Shown: positions 22,571 through 34,500 of the stretch, piece by piece
Layout of the letters: every line of letters begins with the position of its first letter
How positions within the stretch are numbered: the first letter of the stretch is position 1
DNA from: Adiantum capillus-veneris
Lineage: Eukaryota; Streptophyta; Polypodiopsida; Polypodiales; Pteridaceae
Direction: 5' to 3'
Length of the DNA: 64,000 nt
Assembly: GCA_014529385.2 (NCBI GenBank)
Contig: CM043959.1
Location: 51,821,253 to 51,885,252 of the forward strand
Made by a program: the position numbers and the translations under genes
The notes under the pieces: generated by a model
What the model saw: the letters and a program-made list of their open reading frames with translations, nothing else
The model's database searches: none
Told to the model about the DNA's origin: nothing

Positions 22571-23119
22571 TTACATATCCAAAATATTTCTAATTGGTAG
22601 GTTTCTTCCCCGGCCTCTAACATAACTTCTACCTCTCCCTCTCTCAAAAACAGAATCACTCGAGGAGGGAGTCAAGAAAGAGGTGTAAGACGTAGATGGA
22701 GAGACAAGAGTGTTGGGGTGTTTTGAGACTTGAAATTCCTCATCATCAATATTAGGCTTGATTTGCCCAACCATGCTTTTGATTCCTTTGTATTCTCCAT
22801 ATGTGGTTAGTAGTGTGCCGCACTCATCAAAACCAAGTTCCTGGAGGGTGTCACACATAATTGATCTGTACTGAATAAAGGCGATTTGAGCTAAGACCAG
22901 CTCTTTAGCTTGTCCACCAAGCCATGAGCAAAAGAGGGAGAGATGAAACTCTTCTACTTTGTCAGGAAAGATACTAGGCAGATTGTTGAGGGCATACCAA
23001 ATGGCATGGTCAAACCAAATGATGCTCGACTCGCAAGCAGCTTTAGGATCTAAAAATATGCCTATGCCATAATCGTCATCTGAATCTCTTCCTATGCCAT
23101 AATCGACATATTCTTCCAA
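22571..23119 (-). CDS. 182-aa RG-tailed protein of unknown family, upstream of the PLE reverse transcriptase
   Basis: Open without interruption. It begins MEEYVDYGIGRDSDDDYGIG (a short DYGIG duplication in an acidic start) and continues with a hydrophobic, probably helical middle (IIWFDHAIWYALNNLPSIF, FHLSLFCSWLGGQAKELVLA). A Ser/Thr-rich linker leads to an Arg-Gly tail (ERGRGRSYVRGRGRNLP) of the kind that binds RNA. The first 50 or so bases lie inside repeat B; the rest is unique. It shares the strand of the PLE RT, and without the Gypsy insertion would lie directly upstream of it. It could be a first ORF of the PLE or an unrelated host remnant. No family recognised. Confidence 0.5.
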   Translation of the reverse strand: MEEYVDYGIGRDSDDDYGIGIFLDPKAACESSIIWFDHAIWYALNNLPSIFPDKVEEFHLSLFCSWLGGQAKELVLAQIAFIQYRSIMCDTLQELGFDECGTLLTTYGEYKGIKSMVGQIKPNIDDEEFQVSKHPNTLVSPSTSYTSFLTPSSSDSVFERGRGRSYVRGRGRNLPIRNILDM

Positions 23120-26048
23120 AAGCCAGTATCACACATAGTCATAAAATATACTCATAACCACCGATTTCCACCTACATATACCCAACCAAGGCAGGTTTTT
23201 TCATTATTTTAATGAAAAAGCAAGAAAACGGACAAATAAACAATTGCTTTTTTTAAAAGTTGTCTAGCCTTTCCATTTTCCGAAGTCATGCACACCAGGG
23301 AAGGTCATTTAAAAGGCTATAGCTTGCCCAGTCAGTACGAGATAAAAAACCCGAAACCAGCATCCACTCTTATCCGGAGTGCCACACAATCAAAGTTTTA
23401 CTCACCAAGTATATTCTAGTCTCACTCAAACCAGTTGGGAAGGTCTACAAACATGGGATAGGCAATCAGCTAAAAACAGGTGACAGAGACCAGTATAACC
23501 TAAGTAAAAACGGACTAGCACATACTCTTGAGTATGCAATAAATCATTGGTCTTCCATTAAAGTTTACACATTATGCTGGGGACATAATTTCTATATTCT
23601 TTTGTACATCATTATGCATGTGTGGAGTCATTCTTATGGACTGATACAGTAAGTGACGGTAAGTTTTAGAAACATTCATGTTTAGGGTTTTAAAGTTGGA
23701 GACTCAACATTTTTTTAAAGGCAAGATGCATCAGTATTAACAAGTTATACACTTTGAGGAGTGATCAATCTGGTACTAAACATCAGCAGGCAAAACAACA
23801 TTCTATTTTTCGTATTTTAATCGACTCCCACTATTCAAATGATCATAAAATTTCAACTAAGTTTCCCAAATCCGGTTGTCCCACATTAACCAACTGGTGA
23901 ATTACTTTCGAGATTTGGCATCTCTCAGCATCAGAAAAAAGTCCCTAAAAACCAGCTGGAATCGCAACCACATAACAAAAGAGTTATTTTTTATAAAATA
24001 TATGTCTAATTAACAAATTATCAATAATAAGCCTCTTCTTTATAGCCAAATCTTTCAGCTTGTACTGTTTTTAAAGATTCCAGATAGCCGAAACCATAAT
24101 TACCCAGTAGACAAGGAGATGAAGCAAACCAGTAGGTTAGGTCATAGGGAGCATAATCCCCAAGTCCGTACGCGCCATAAAGGACAGAACAATACTGACT
24201 CTTTTTTATGAGTAAACCATTTAAGTACGATCTGAGTCAATCTCAGTAAGACCTGTAAAGAAGGTCTAATACCCGAAAACAGTAACCCAGCCAAAGACAC
24301 ACACCGAGACCTTCCTCGACTTAGTAAAAGTGATCTTAATGCATGAGTAGAAAATTTACAATCAGTATTTTAATCAAAGACTACAGAGAATGCTGGGAAA
24401 ACCATTTTATACTCTTCCATATAGCATTATGCAGGTATGCAACCATACTCCCATGTATAGATTAAAGGTCAAGTTCAAAAAAAGTCATGCTTAGGACTTC
24501 CTATAGTAGGTGACCCATCACTTTTAAGGTAAAAGGCAATCAGCCACCTAAGTTACATCTTGTAAGTAAAAAACCAAGCAAAAACAAGTCGCAAAAATTG
24601 TTTTCAAGTTTCAAGCATCTAAACAGAAACTCCACTTTACATGGATAAGAACAGCATCAACATCCACAACGAATTTTATCTTACGTGGCAGAATCATAGT
24701 AATTATACAGAGACACCATATTTAAGTCTCGAGCTCTGGCAGCAATTGGCTACAGTCAATAGTCAAAGTACACCAATTTCATATAGTATACCATTCGACC
24801 TACTTCTCATGCCATAGATTTAAGTCAAACTTACCAGCATATATTGTTTTCAAGACTTCAAGAAAGTGGAAACAAAGTTAGCCAGTCGACTAGGTTAAGA
24901 AGCCAACGTGTACGGTAAGCCAAGTCAAAAATACATGGCTTAATAAAAGCCACACTCGTACAAGCCAGAAAGACCAGTGTTTTGCCGCATCTTTTTCATG
25001 AGTATGTCTTGAGTCAACCTCAGTAAGATTTATATGGAATGTCTACTACCCAGGAACAGTTACTCAGCCAAAGACAAAAAACCCAAAAATCATCGAGACA
25101 TTCATCGGCTTAGTGACAAGGTACTACACACATAATAATGAGTACATATTATACAATCACTATTTCATTGACAGTCTTCATAGTAAGCTGGAGAACCATT
25201 TTAAATTTTTCTATAAAACAACATGCATGTAAGCAATAATACCCCTATGCTTTTGTCCAAAGATAGTAGGTAAAGGGTACAATAAAAATAGCTAAGCTTA
25301 GGACGTCCAAAATCTGGTGACCAAACCAATACACGCAATATGCCCACTGTAAGTAATAAGCCTAAAAAATCTATGCTTTCAAGTTTCAAGCTATTTAATA
25401 GACAACCCATTATGTACGGACATATATTGCACAAACAATATCAACAAAATTTTCCCCATTCTTGGCCATACCATTTCACCTATTTGAGACATCATTTTAT
25501 CATCTCGAGATCTGGTAGCCAAAAGTCAAGTTAAGGTTCCCAAATTTCTTTAAGTATATCAGTTTTAAACATATTTCTCATAACCCTAGACATAATCGAA
25601 AAAATAGTCAATTTAAACAGCTTTTTAATTACTGCATTTCAACCATTAGAATCCCCATCTACAAATTAGTAAAAACTGTCTAGCTCACAACTTTGTTTAA
25701 AGCTTCAAGAGAACATCAAATACCCTGTAGACTTGATGACGACAAATCCTTCACTACTTTCTCAGTTTTTTTCGTCATGATGAGGACACCACAGCAAACC
25801 AGAATTGAACACACAACAGTGGTTACAGAACACAGTGCCAAGTGAGCATAAGAACTCACCTTCAAAGGTATTTATAGGTGATGATGCTACTCCTTAGCAG
25901 AAGGGGCCCGAATTCAGCCAGATATTCCAACCATCGAGGTTAGCATTCAAGACCCTCTATCTAGGGATTATACACAGCACAGGATCCGGATGCAAGAGGT
26001 CAGCGCAGAGATCTCTTCGCACAGTTTTCGCTCGCTACTACTCTCATA

Positions 26049-26306
26049 TTATGCAGAAGAGGAAGAAGACGTGCGGCAGTAACCTACAGAGAATGCTTTG
26101 CATTGTTTTTTACAGACGCTACATAATTTAAGCATCAAAGGACAATTTACCCTAAAGTAAATGAGGATAAAAACCCAAATAAATTCAAAGGCATACAAAC
26201 CATTATTATGAGCCATATATGCTTTATTAAAAAAGTTGGAAAATAGCAAGGTGTTCTTGCCTGCTTTCGAACGGTCAAAAACTTGGTAGACATATTTACA
26301 GAACAC
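26049..26306 (-). other. Shared 85-codon reading frame in repeat B
   Basis: Counterpart of 13714-13971, same length, with a handful of amino-acid changes. No domain recognised. Confidence 0.25.
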
Positions 26307-26664
26307 ACTACTCTTCCCAACATTGGGTGGAAAATACCATCAGTACCTCATACTACCGATATTTCTCATGCGACTATAGTCAAAAAGCCATTTAAATTGG
26401 ACAAATCACGTGAGTAGACAGTTTGCCAAATCACGAGAGTAGACAGTTTGCCAATCACTACCAATTGAGATAATGTGAGGGAGTAAAATATTTTGGGAAT
26501 TTGAAAGCAATAAACATTGAGTACAGGTATCAATGTAGGTCTATAAAAGACGGGTTTTTTTTTGAAAGGGTGAGTGCAGAAAATCTGCCTTGAGTAGCTT
26601 TCTGAGAGTTTTTACATCCACCATCTAGTATTGTTATCAGGTGTGTCATACATATTTATATGCT

Positions 26665-27180
26665 ATGACTTCTAATGATGATTAGGTTTTAGCTATATCC
26701 ATTGCACATCTTCAGCAGTCAAATGAGTCTACTAAGAGAAAAACACTACTCCGTTATGAACGTCATTTATTTCCGCAGTTAGGAACATCAATTACTAGAA
26801 CTAAGTGGTGGACATATAAGGATAGAGTGACGCGGGTGACTCTTTGGGGTCGAGAGCATTTTAAGAATAATATCCGTATGGCGATGGTGGCAGAAGCCAT
26901 GGGCTTAGGGGCACAATATTATTATGTAGAACATTCAATGAAGCGAGGTTATTCAGAACGGTTATACCCGCTAGCGCAGTTTCTTCCACCACAAAAGATT
27001 TTTTTGTATTGTGGTTATGGATAGCCACTCCGAGGGTATTTTAATTGCACTCTCCGCACTATGGAGTATGGTGTGGTCTTGGCAACCTGTATCTTACCTC
27101 TGGCTGAGCGTCCAAACACCTGTTATTACTGTGATAGTTGTCTGTGCGATCATGTAATGGATGGTTTACTAGATATGTAA
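26665..27180 (+). pseudogene. 171-codon reading frame of unknown family in repeat B
   Basis: Same 516-base frame as 14306-14821, without indels between the two. It contains LLRYERHLFPQLGTSIT, VTLWGREHFKNNIRM and ends with CYYCDSCLCDHVMDGLLDM. The Cys/His-rich end could bind a metal ion. It has two internal stops that are not shared with copy A. Unrecognised. Confidence 0.5.
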
Positions 27181-27268
27181 GGGAGAAGAAAGGAAGGGGT
27201 TTTATTTATAAAAATGAGGCTTTTTCATTCTAATTAAAGTGGCGAAGTAAGAGAAAAGACACAAGTAG

Positions 27269-27270
<2 letters not shown>

Positions 27271-27341
<71 letters not shown>

Positions 27342-27481
27342 GTTTAGTGTTCTATAATGATTAATTCTCAATGTGTGTGTGATATATATGTATAAACATT
27401 CCACAGAGACATCAAAGATCTACCTAATAAGTATTTAATTCACGACTTGAGTAGAAGTTACCGGTGAGAGAGAGAGAGAGA

Positions 27482-27518
<37 letters not shown>

Positions 27519-27611
27519 AAGATTCTAGGAACACTACCTAGAGACATCAAAGATCTACTTGACGAGTATTGAGCTCAAAACCTTACGAGTATTGACCTCT
27601 CAACCTGATAC

Positions 27612-27679
<68 letters not shown>

Positions 27680-27724
27680 GAACAATTCCAAGGGACAAAG
27701 TCAAGTTGTGATGTGTGTGTTGTG

Positions 27725-27792
<68 letters not shown>

Positions 27793-27795
27793 GAG
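27271..27795. repeat. Compound simple-repeat cluster (TG, GA, poly-G)
   Basis: Runs of TG, GA, about 36 consecutive G (from 27485), a long GA run (27616-27676), then TG and GA again. Between runs a motif recurs: AGAGACATCAAAGATCTAC at about 27404 and 27542. This suggests a larger tandem unit containing the microsatellites. Confidence 0.92.
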
Positions 27796-30182
27796 TATTA
27801 TTTTACTTGAAGGTCAAATATGACCTGTGGGACCGAGTGAAACATACCTCACACTCTATGTTGAGCTGATCAATGATTCTCAATGCTTGATGACTATGGA
27901 TATGAGGGTGGGAATTGAGAGTCCATGAAATGGTTGGGAGAGCACAGAGTTATAAGGACCATTCTCATTTTTAGTTTGTATCATCTCACTTAGTAGCATT
28001 GCCATCCTAGGTAGACCAAGGGGAGGATGACCTCTCCACTATAAAATGGATGAGTATGTGCACTACTACTATATTGGCTCACAAGAACGAGGGAGATGTA
28101 AGCAAGCAAAAGAGAGCGCAATTGCATTCCCAAGATTGAAGTAAGTCAATTTTTCATCAAACCTTTATTAGTTTCGCTGGTGGTTATAGCCCCTTATCTC
28201 TTCACATCATGCTAACTTAGCTAGACGATTTCTATTATAGATTATGTGATGATGTGAATGGCTAACATATATTGCTCACAAGAAAGAGGCATAAGTGCAA
28301 GCAATTAGGAGAGAACAACAAAGATGTCAATGCCAATTACATTCCCAATGTTGAAGCCAATGTGAAAACCAAAGATAGGAACTTGAATAGATGGACAAAG
28401 ATGGAGATATGTGTATCTATGTATGTAGTAAGTTATCAACGATGACACCACTTTGGTGTTACTCATAAGTTAGTTTAGGAGAAAGTTATTGATGCATAGG
28501 AGAAAGATTGTATATGATAATAACTCAATAATGGAGCATTGACTGTATAATTGGTATTTCATAACAAGAAAGGAATTGAAATATTTCCACTTTAGAGGGG
28601 AGATCATTTTAGAAGAATAGAGGCCATGCTTCTTTTGGCCCCACATCAATGCGTGGCTCACATACTAGTAAGAATTAAAAGCACATTAAAAGCAACAAAG
28701 TGAAAGTATCTCTATGCTTTTTAGAGCTTAGTAGATAAGCATAGACTCACAAGCCTCAACAAATGTGTACATTACAATAAACAACTCGTTGTCACAACAC
28801 AACTAGGCAAAGCAAATGAATTTTCAGAATTCAATGAGCATTCCTAAATGTATAAGCAAGCAAGTAGATCATGCATTCTATAATATATTAGAAAACAAAG
28901 TACATCATTTAAAACCATCGTGATGATGCAAAAAATGTCATACCTCTCTTATTTTGAGTATGTAAATACTTGAATCATGTAATAGAGAGAGAGGTTTTGT
29001 TTCAAAAGAGCTCAGTTTCTCTATTTTTAGAGCATGAACCCCTATTATGGATTCAAAAATATATATATTAATCACCTATATAGTGCAAGGACACTCTAAA
29101 AGAGAAGAAACCTAAAAGGAAAAATAAACAAAAGAAAAACACAAATGTATGAATGTGCATTGGACCATCTCTTCTTTATATATGGATGCAAAAAGTCTTT
29201 TGACTTTCTAGTGGATCATCTCTTCTTTTTGGCTTTCTAAAAGAAGCCTTAAGAGTTGAGTTGGGTTAGGCATACGTTTTTTCAGTGATGATTGAGACTT
29301 ACCTTAAATGTTATTTCAATTTTAAAATAGTAAGTGTATCGTTTTATTTCACTTTCATTTCATATCGTGACATGTCTTGACTTTTCTTGCATTCTATTGT
29401 TTTAGAATGTTAAAGTGAAACTTCACTTGCATAATTCTAGTAAATCCTTATGGATACACACATATATATTAATGAGTTTTTTTAATTTCACATTTCATTT
29501 CACAGCCTCACATGGCTTGACTTTTCTTACATTCTATAACTTAATTCAAGTCAATATTAAGGAAACTCTCTTTTATTAAGTGACCGTCGGCTCCACCCTA
29601 CAAAGAAGCGAACCAAAAATACTAACATAAATTTAAAATTTACAAGATTTTTGAACTATTTTCTCACATATTTCACCAGTTTTTCTTCCCTTTACCATGG
29701 TTTGCAACCAGTTAGTCTCGATTTTCAACCGGCTCAAGGCTAAGCTGAGGCAATCCTTTCTCTAACACTGGTTCTACTTAACTCAACCTAATGATTTTAG
29801 CACGTTCTAATTGTTTTGGAAAGCCATCGTGATTCTTTCACTTGTTATAAATGGACACAAAATGTCTTTTGACTTTCCACTTTCATGGGTCTATTCATTT
29901 CCTAAACTCATCCTTCGCTTATGCATTTAAGATGTTTTGTAAGGTTTTTTAATTTTTTTAAATTGGGGAGACCTAATGGAGCATAATTTGAGTGGAAAAC
30001 ATTAAAAAAGAAATATTTTATTATAAGTGAGCAAATCAAAGCGTTAAACCTATAATGCAAATGTTTTATGTAAACGGATCAATGTTTTATCGAGCTAGCA
30101 CTTCACTATGTAAAATGCTTTGAGTTGTAGGCAGGCATATATCGAAGGATTCATAACACATGTGTATAGAGAGAATTGTTTG
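27796..30182. other. Intergenic AT-rich DNA, no supported gene
   Basis: No reading frame above about 60 codons with a sensible composition and no recognisable element. A weak echo of GCTCACAAGAA...ATTCCCAA around 28077-28130 and 28270-28350 suggests a diverged short duplication. Confidence 0.55.
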
Positions 30183-30351
30183 CAGTCTTGCCTCACAACC
30201 ATATTTGGCACTTGCACTCAATACCATGAGCTTTTGTTGGTATGAATGCCATACCCTTTTCTTGTTTCCAGTCTTGCCTCACAACCATATTTGGCACTTG
30301 CACTCAGTACCATGAGCTTTTGTTGGTATGAATGCCATACCCTTTTCTTTT
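30183..30351. repeat. Tandem duplication of about 83 bp
   Basis: CAGTCTTGCCTCACAACCAT starts at 30183 and again at 30269, a period of 86. The copies are nearly identical through CCATACCCTTTTCTT, so the duplication is recent. Confidence 0.92.
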
Positions 30352-30419
30352 GGGTAGTGGTTTTCTCACACACTTAAAGTTCATGTAAATATATTCAAAG
30401 TAGGCCACAAAGGTGAAAA

Positions 30420-31045
30420 ACCCAAGCAACTGGGTCTAAACGGCGTTTGTGATGAGGTTGGCCCTTGGTGCCGGGTTTTGTCATGCATGAGTTCCATGGC
30501 AAGATCTCCTTTTCATGATGGCCTAGGCTCTCCGTTGGTGTCTGGGCTTGGTGATGCTTCTACTTGGGTGTCTTTTCTACTGGTTGTGAAGGGCTTCATT
30601 TGATGTGGGTGTTTGGCTAGAGTGTGCAAATTTTGAGGAGAGTCTGCCAAAGCAGGGAGAGAACTGGTGGCAGCGATTTCTCCTTGGTGGCACACCGAGA
30701 GCTCTCCAAGTAATGGGGACTCATGGTACCTACCCTATCAAAGGTATTCAAATGGTTCTTGCTCTCTATGGCTCTATTTGTCTCGACAGTTTGGTGGTCA
30801 AGGAGTTTGCAGTGGCAGTGCATGCTGCTTGGTGGCAACCTCCATCCTTGTTGTGTCTCTTTTGTACAATTGATATGCTTGTCTTAGGGTGGCTCCCTTC
30901 GTTAACCAATGTACTCAATACTATGGTTTGGGTATGTCTATGGTCTATCTTGATGCCCTTGCTCAATCTGTGAGCAGGGCTTACCTTGTAATTTTTTTAT
31001 TAAATTAATATATTCACTCACTGTTGTGAGTTTTGCACCAAAAAA
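30420..31045 (+). other. Possible 3' end of a LINE or other retroposon
   Basis: GT- and CT-rich text resembling the decayed C-terminal and 3' untranslated part of plant LINEs. It ends CTTACCTTGTAATTTTTTTA and then, about 45 bases later, an A-run (31041-31048). A 122-codon plus-strand frame (30605-30973) is open but has no recognisable domain. No target duplication was established. Confidence 0.25.
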
Positions 31046-32231
31046 AATCCCTTCCAAAATTTGAGTACACCTAAGGTCTAGAAAATTGTAGTGGGCAGAA
31101 GGACCAAGCACAGTTTTGTGTGTGTGTGTGTGTGTGTGGTGCTCTGTAGAAGAATTTTTTTTGGAAGTTGTTGTGTATGGGTTAAAAACAACAAATAGCT
31201 AGTACTACATGAAAGACTTCTGAAAGAGGCCAATCACAAACAAATGGCCAATTTTCGAGTTTTTCTTTTATATTCAAACAAGAACGAAGTACTTGTGTGT
31301 GTGTGTGTGTGTGTTAGAGAGAGAGACACAGGGGAAGAAAGGAAGAGAAACTTTTAATCAATTTAACGGCCCGCATTGTGGAGAGAGAGAGAGAGAGAGA
31401 CCACAACACAATTTTTTAAAAGACACTCCTTCGCCAACAAAGTTCAAGGTCAGGGGGAAACATATCTGCGTCTCCATCTGTTGCATATTATTTTGCAAAA
31501 CCTAGCTCTGCAGCTCATGGATGCGTGACACATCAGCATGTGAATCGTTTTTGCTTTGTCAATGATAGAGTGGCAGGTCAACAAAGCAAGAATTTCATCC
31601 AATGTGGTACACCTCAGCACGCAAAATTTGCAGAGGGTGCATGCAATTAGTGCGTGACAAAATTTGCAGCCAGAATGCGCTCAGTCTCACCATAGCCTGT
31701 ATAGTCACTGCCACCTGTTTTGTGGCGCATGCCTATTGGCCCCCGCTCCCCCAGACTTTGACAACCGAGGATGGTCGCCGATTGAACATTCCTATAATCA
31801 GGGCTCACAACCTTTTCCGGTTGCCCATGATTAATGGGAATGGTTAGTAGGCGGTCGACCATACCCTACCCCTTAAAAGCCTGAAGAAAAAAATCACAAG
31901 GCTAAGTGAGGGATAACCCTCGCCATTAGATAGTAGCATGGCCTTGTTCTGAGCTAGCAACCATTTCCAGATCCACCATGATTTGTACACAACTAGCTTA
32001 ACCAAACTAAGGAGAATATGGGAAGATTCCACATACTAACTAGCACCCTAGACCTTTCGCATTGTCAATTGGAGCTCACTTGATAGGCAAGATTATGAAC
32101 TTTGCTTTGATTCCCAAACTTTCATTCATTAAGATACTCATTAAAAACCAATTTTTCAATAATGAATTATGAGCTAAATATGCATGTATTGCTTTCTTTA
32201 ATCTTCAATAAAACCACCAAATCAGTGACAA

Positions 32232-32232
<1 letters not shown>
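31046..32232. other. Intergenic, GT and GA runs, no supported gene
   Basis: Short TG runs at about 31118-31138 and 31293-31313, and GA runs nearby. An 81-codon plus-strand frame (31602-31847) and the frame opposite it show no domain. Confidence 0.5.
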
Positions 32233-32299
<67 letters not shown>

Positions 32300-32303
32300 G
32301 TGT

Positions 32304-32357
<54 letters not shown>

Positions 32358-32384
32358 GTGTATGTATATATATATGTATATGTG

Positions 32385-32457
<73 letters not shown>

Positions 32458-32460
32458 GTG

Positions 32461-32534
<74 letters not shown>

Positions 32535-32538
32535 TATA

Positions 32539-32573
<35 letters not shown>

Positions 32574-32577
32574 ATTA

Positions 32578-32640
<63 letters not shown>
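32233..32640. repeat. TC, then TA/TATG microsatellite tract
   Basis: About 60 bases of TC, followed by about 350 bases of TA with TATG interruptions, ending ACACACACA. It abuts the left end of the endogenous caulimovirid array. Reading frames of alternating Tyr and Ile here are translations of the repeat, not genes. Confidence 0.97.
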
Positions 32641-32641
<1 letters not shown>

Positions 32642-32642
32642 T

Positions 32643-33200
32643 AATAATATTATTTCCTCTCCACTATCTCCTAGTGACACAAGCACTGATGTCATCCACA
32701 ATGCTACGGCTGCGCCAGCACATAGTGACTGGAAAAAAACGTAAGCATAATGGAACACATAGGAAGACTCTACTTTAGTGGAATACACATGTTCACTTTG
32801 TGGAATGCGCACTACATGAAGCTTGTAAAGGAAGCCACCCAATCTCCTATAAAAGGGAGACTCCCCTTCATTTTAAATTATTTCAAGTCTAAGCTTTAGC
32901 TTTCCCTCATAGTGAGCACAAGATCTCTTATATGTGAATATATGATATCTCAAGAGAGGCATAGCCTTATGTTGTAATTCCTTACTTTGTAACTTCTATA
33001 GCGATCCCCTGCACACCTTGTCCATACTTTGTATGTGTAAATCATCTTAATATACTCCTTCTGCTTGCAATCTTTATAGTGTGCGTATTTTCGTATCAGA
33101 GCCATAATTAAAGTCATTAATCAGTGTCTTATTAATCTCTTGCCATAATCAAGTTCATTGAAGGTTATCTTTTATACTACCAAGAAGGTTAGCAAAATCT
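32643..33200 (+). promoter_or_regulatory. Caulimovirid intergenic region, copy 1 (promoter and primer site)
   Basis: Contains TGATGTCATC (32688-32697), an as-1/bZIP-like site as in other caulimovirid promoters, TATAAAA at 32848-32854, and a primer-site-like TCGTATCAGAGCC at 33091-33103. The same order recurs in copies 2 and 3. It would drive the pregenomic RNA, and the primer site marks the conventional genome start. Confidence 0.82.
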
Positions 33201-33211
33201 TTTTTCTCTTT

Positions 33212-34105
33212 CTACAACGTCTGCCAAAGAATCAAGTGGTGTTTTTCGAAATCGTGTTGTGAGGCAAGGTCACGTGGTCGCCGCAGGCATTTGAGAGTGT
33301 ATAGCCACATGCAACAAATCCTTGAGTAAACTCCCGCAGTAAACTCCGACCGCCCGACTCAATTTCAGGTAAACATTCAATGGCATTCTTGAACAGATCT
33401 TTGTCAAAAGTGACCAAGTCTTTTGCACACCTATCTATGGCTGTAGAAGAAGCTGAAACCTTCTGCTCAATGGAAAATCCCCGAACTTAAACCCTATCAA
33501 GTATATAAACATAAAACTTTATTTAAACTTAGAGCCTCCACTGACTATCTAGATAATAGATCAGTAGCATCTATTCTCTCAGATAATTTAATGCATTTTA
33601 TTAAGCTTACTGAGATCCTCCAACATGACAAAGCAGAAGCCCTAAAAAAGGGTTATCACTTTGTTCACCTTGGCTGTGTACAAATAGGTGTAAATCCTCT
33701 TTTGAGAGCAGCCCTAGCCATATCATGTCTAGCAATGATTTTAGACACTAGACATAAAAATTTGCAAGATCAATTCCTTGGCGGAATTGAAAGTAACCTT
33801 GCAGACAGACCAGTCTATTTGCAAGTTCGCCCAAACTATAATGTGTCGCTTGACGACCCCTATTTTGGCGAAGCTTTAACTCTTGCAATAAAAATTGTTG
33901 GCTGTGATCTAAAACATTTAATTCCCAACGTTGAAATAGATTTCTCTATTTTAGGGAGAGAAATTAACTCCGGGTTATCAGCAATATATATGAAGGTAAA
34001 ATAACAGCAAGTGAGAAAAAATATCATAAAGGGAAAAACATTATCATGCGCCGAGATGATCATTCTCAGATGCTTTGCTGTGATCAAATTGCTTGGTCCG
34101 AAGTA
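33212..34105 (+). pseudogene. Movement protein region, unit 1 (first piece)
   Basis: Translation contains AISCLAMILDTRHKNLQDQF, ESNLADRPVYLQVRPNYNVS and DDPYFGEALTLAIKIVG. These match the conserved core of caulimovirid movement proteins (LDxRH, G/RPVY, PNxxVSLxDP), which enlarge plasmodesmata for cell-to-cell spread. Followed abruptly by Gypsy pol sequence. Broken fossil. Confidence 0.88.
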
Positions 34106-34500
34106 CAACCAACTGTGGGTGACGAAGCAGTGGAGACAGCAAACCTACATGCTGCATTTGACAATCCCAATGGTTGCGAGCAATACGCAGTCATTCATAC
34201 GCCAGGATCTCTTAGAGATGAACAAGTTAACTTCCTTATAGATTGTGGTAGTACTCTTTCATTTCTTTCACCCGATGCATGACGAAGCTAAAGCTAGATA
34301 AGTATCCAACAAGCAAGCTAGTTGTAGAGTTAGCAAACGGCAAGGAAGTAGTATCTCAACATTCTAGAGGAAAAATCGATTTTGATTTAGGGGGACACCC
34401 AACTTCTGCCCAATTTCGAACCCTACCCTTAGGATTCTTTGATGGGATACTAGGGATGGACTGGCTAAAGCAAAATAGGACCCACATACATTGTGCCTAA
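34106..34500 (+). pseudogene. Gypsy fragment: protease region
   Basis: VNFLIDCGSTLSFLSPDA and LGFFDGILGMDWLKQN match retropepsin active-site and second motifs. Continuous with the RT region downstream. Confidence 0.85.

Larger units (their letters stand above)
23063..27270. repeat. Long direct repeat, copy B (about 4.2 kb; possible PLE pseudo-LTR)
   Basis: Matches 10840-14912 in the same orientation from TCATCTGAATCTCTTCC to the TG run. The outer edge passes into GA/GT simple repeats. With the PLE on the minus strand, copy B lies 5' and copy A 3', as in Penelope elements whose partial tandem copies give direct repeats called pseudo-LTRs. Noncoding except for the same two shared reading frames as copy A. 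Confidence 0.85.

Noticed and set aside
10840-27270. Repeats A and B as ordinary LTRs of an LTR retrotransposon
   Set aside because: The enclosed coding sequence on the expected strand is PLE-type RT and no primer site or polypurine tract was found at the inner edges; left as an alternative.
30605-30973. 122-codon frame as a host gene
   Set aside because: No domain, compositional bias from GT-rich text, and a retroposon-like 3' end just downstream.
31602-31847. 81-codon frame as a small protein gene
   Set aside because: No recognisable domain, an equally open frame on the opposite strand, and no copy elsewhere in the window.
32162-32842. Long open frames of alternating Tyr-Ile, Val-Cys or Thr-His on both strands
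   Set aside because: They are translations of the TA, TG and TC microsatellites and have no gene-like composition.
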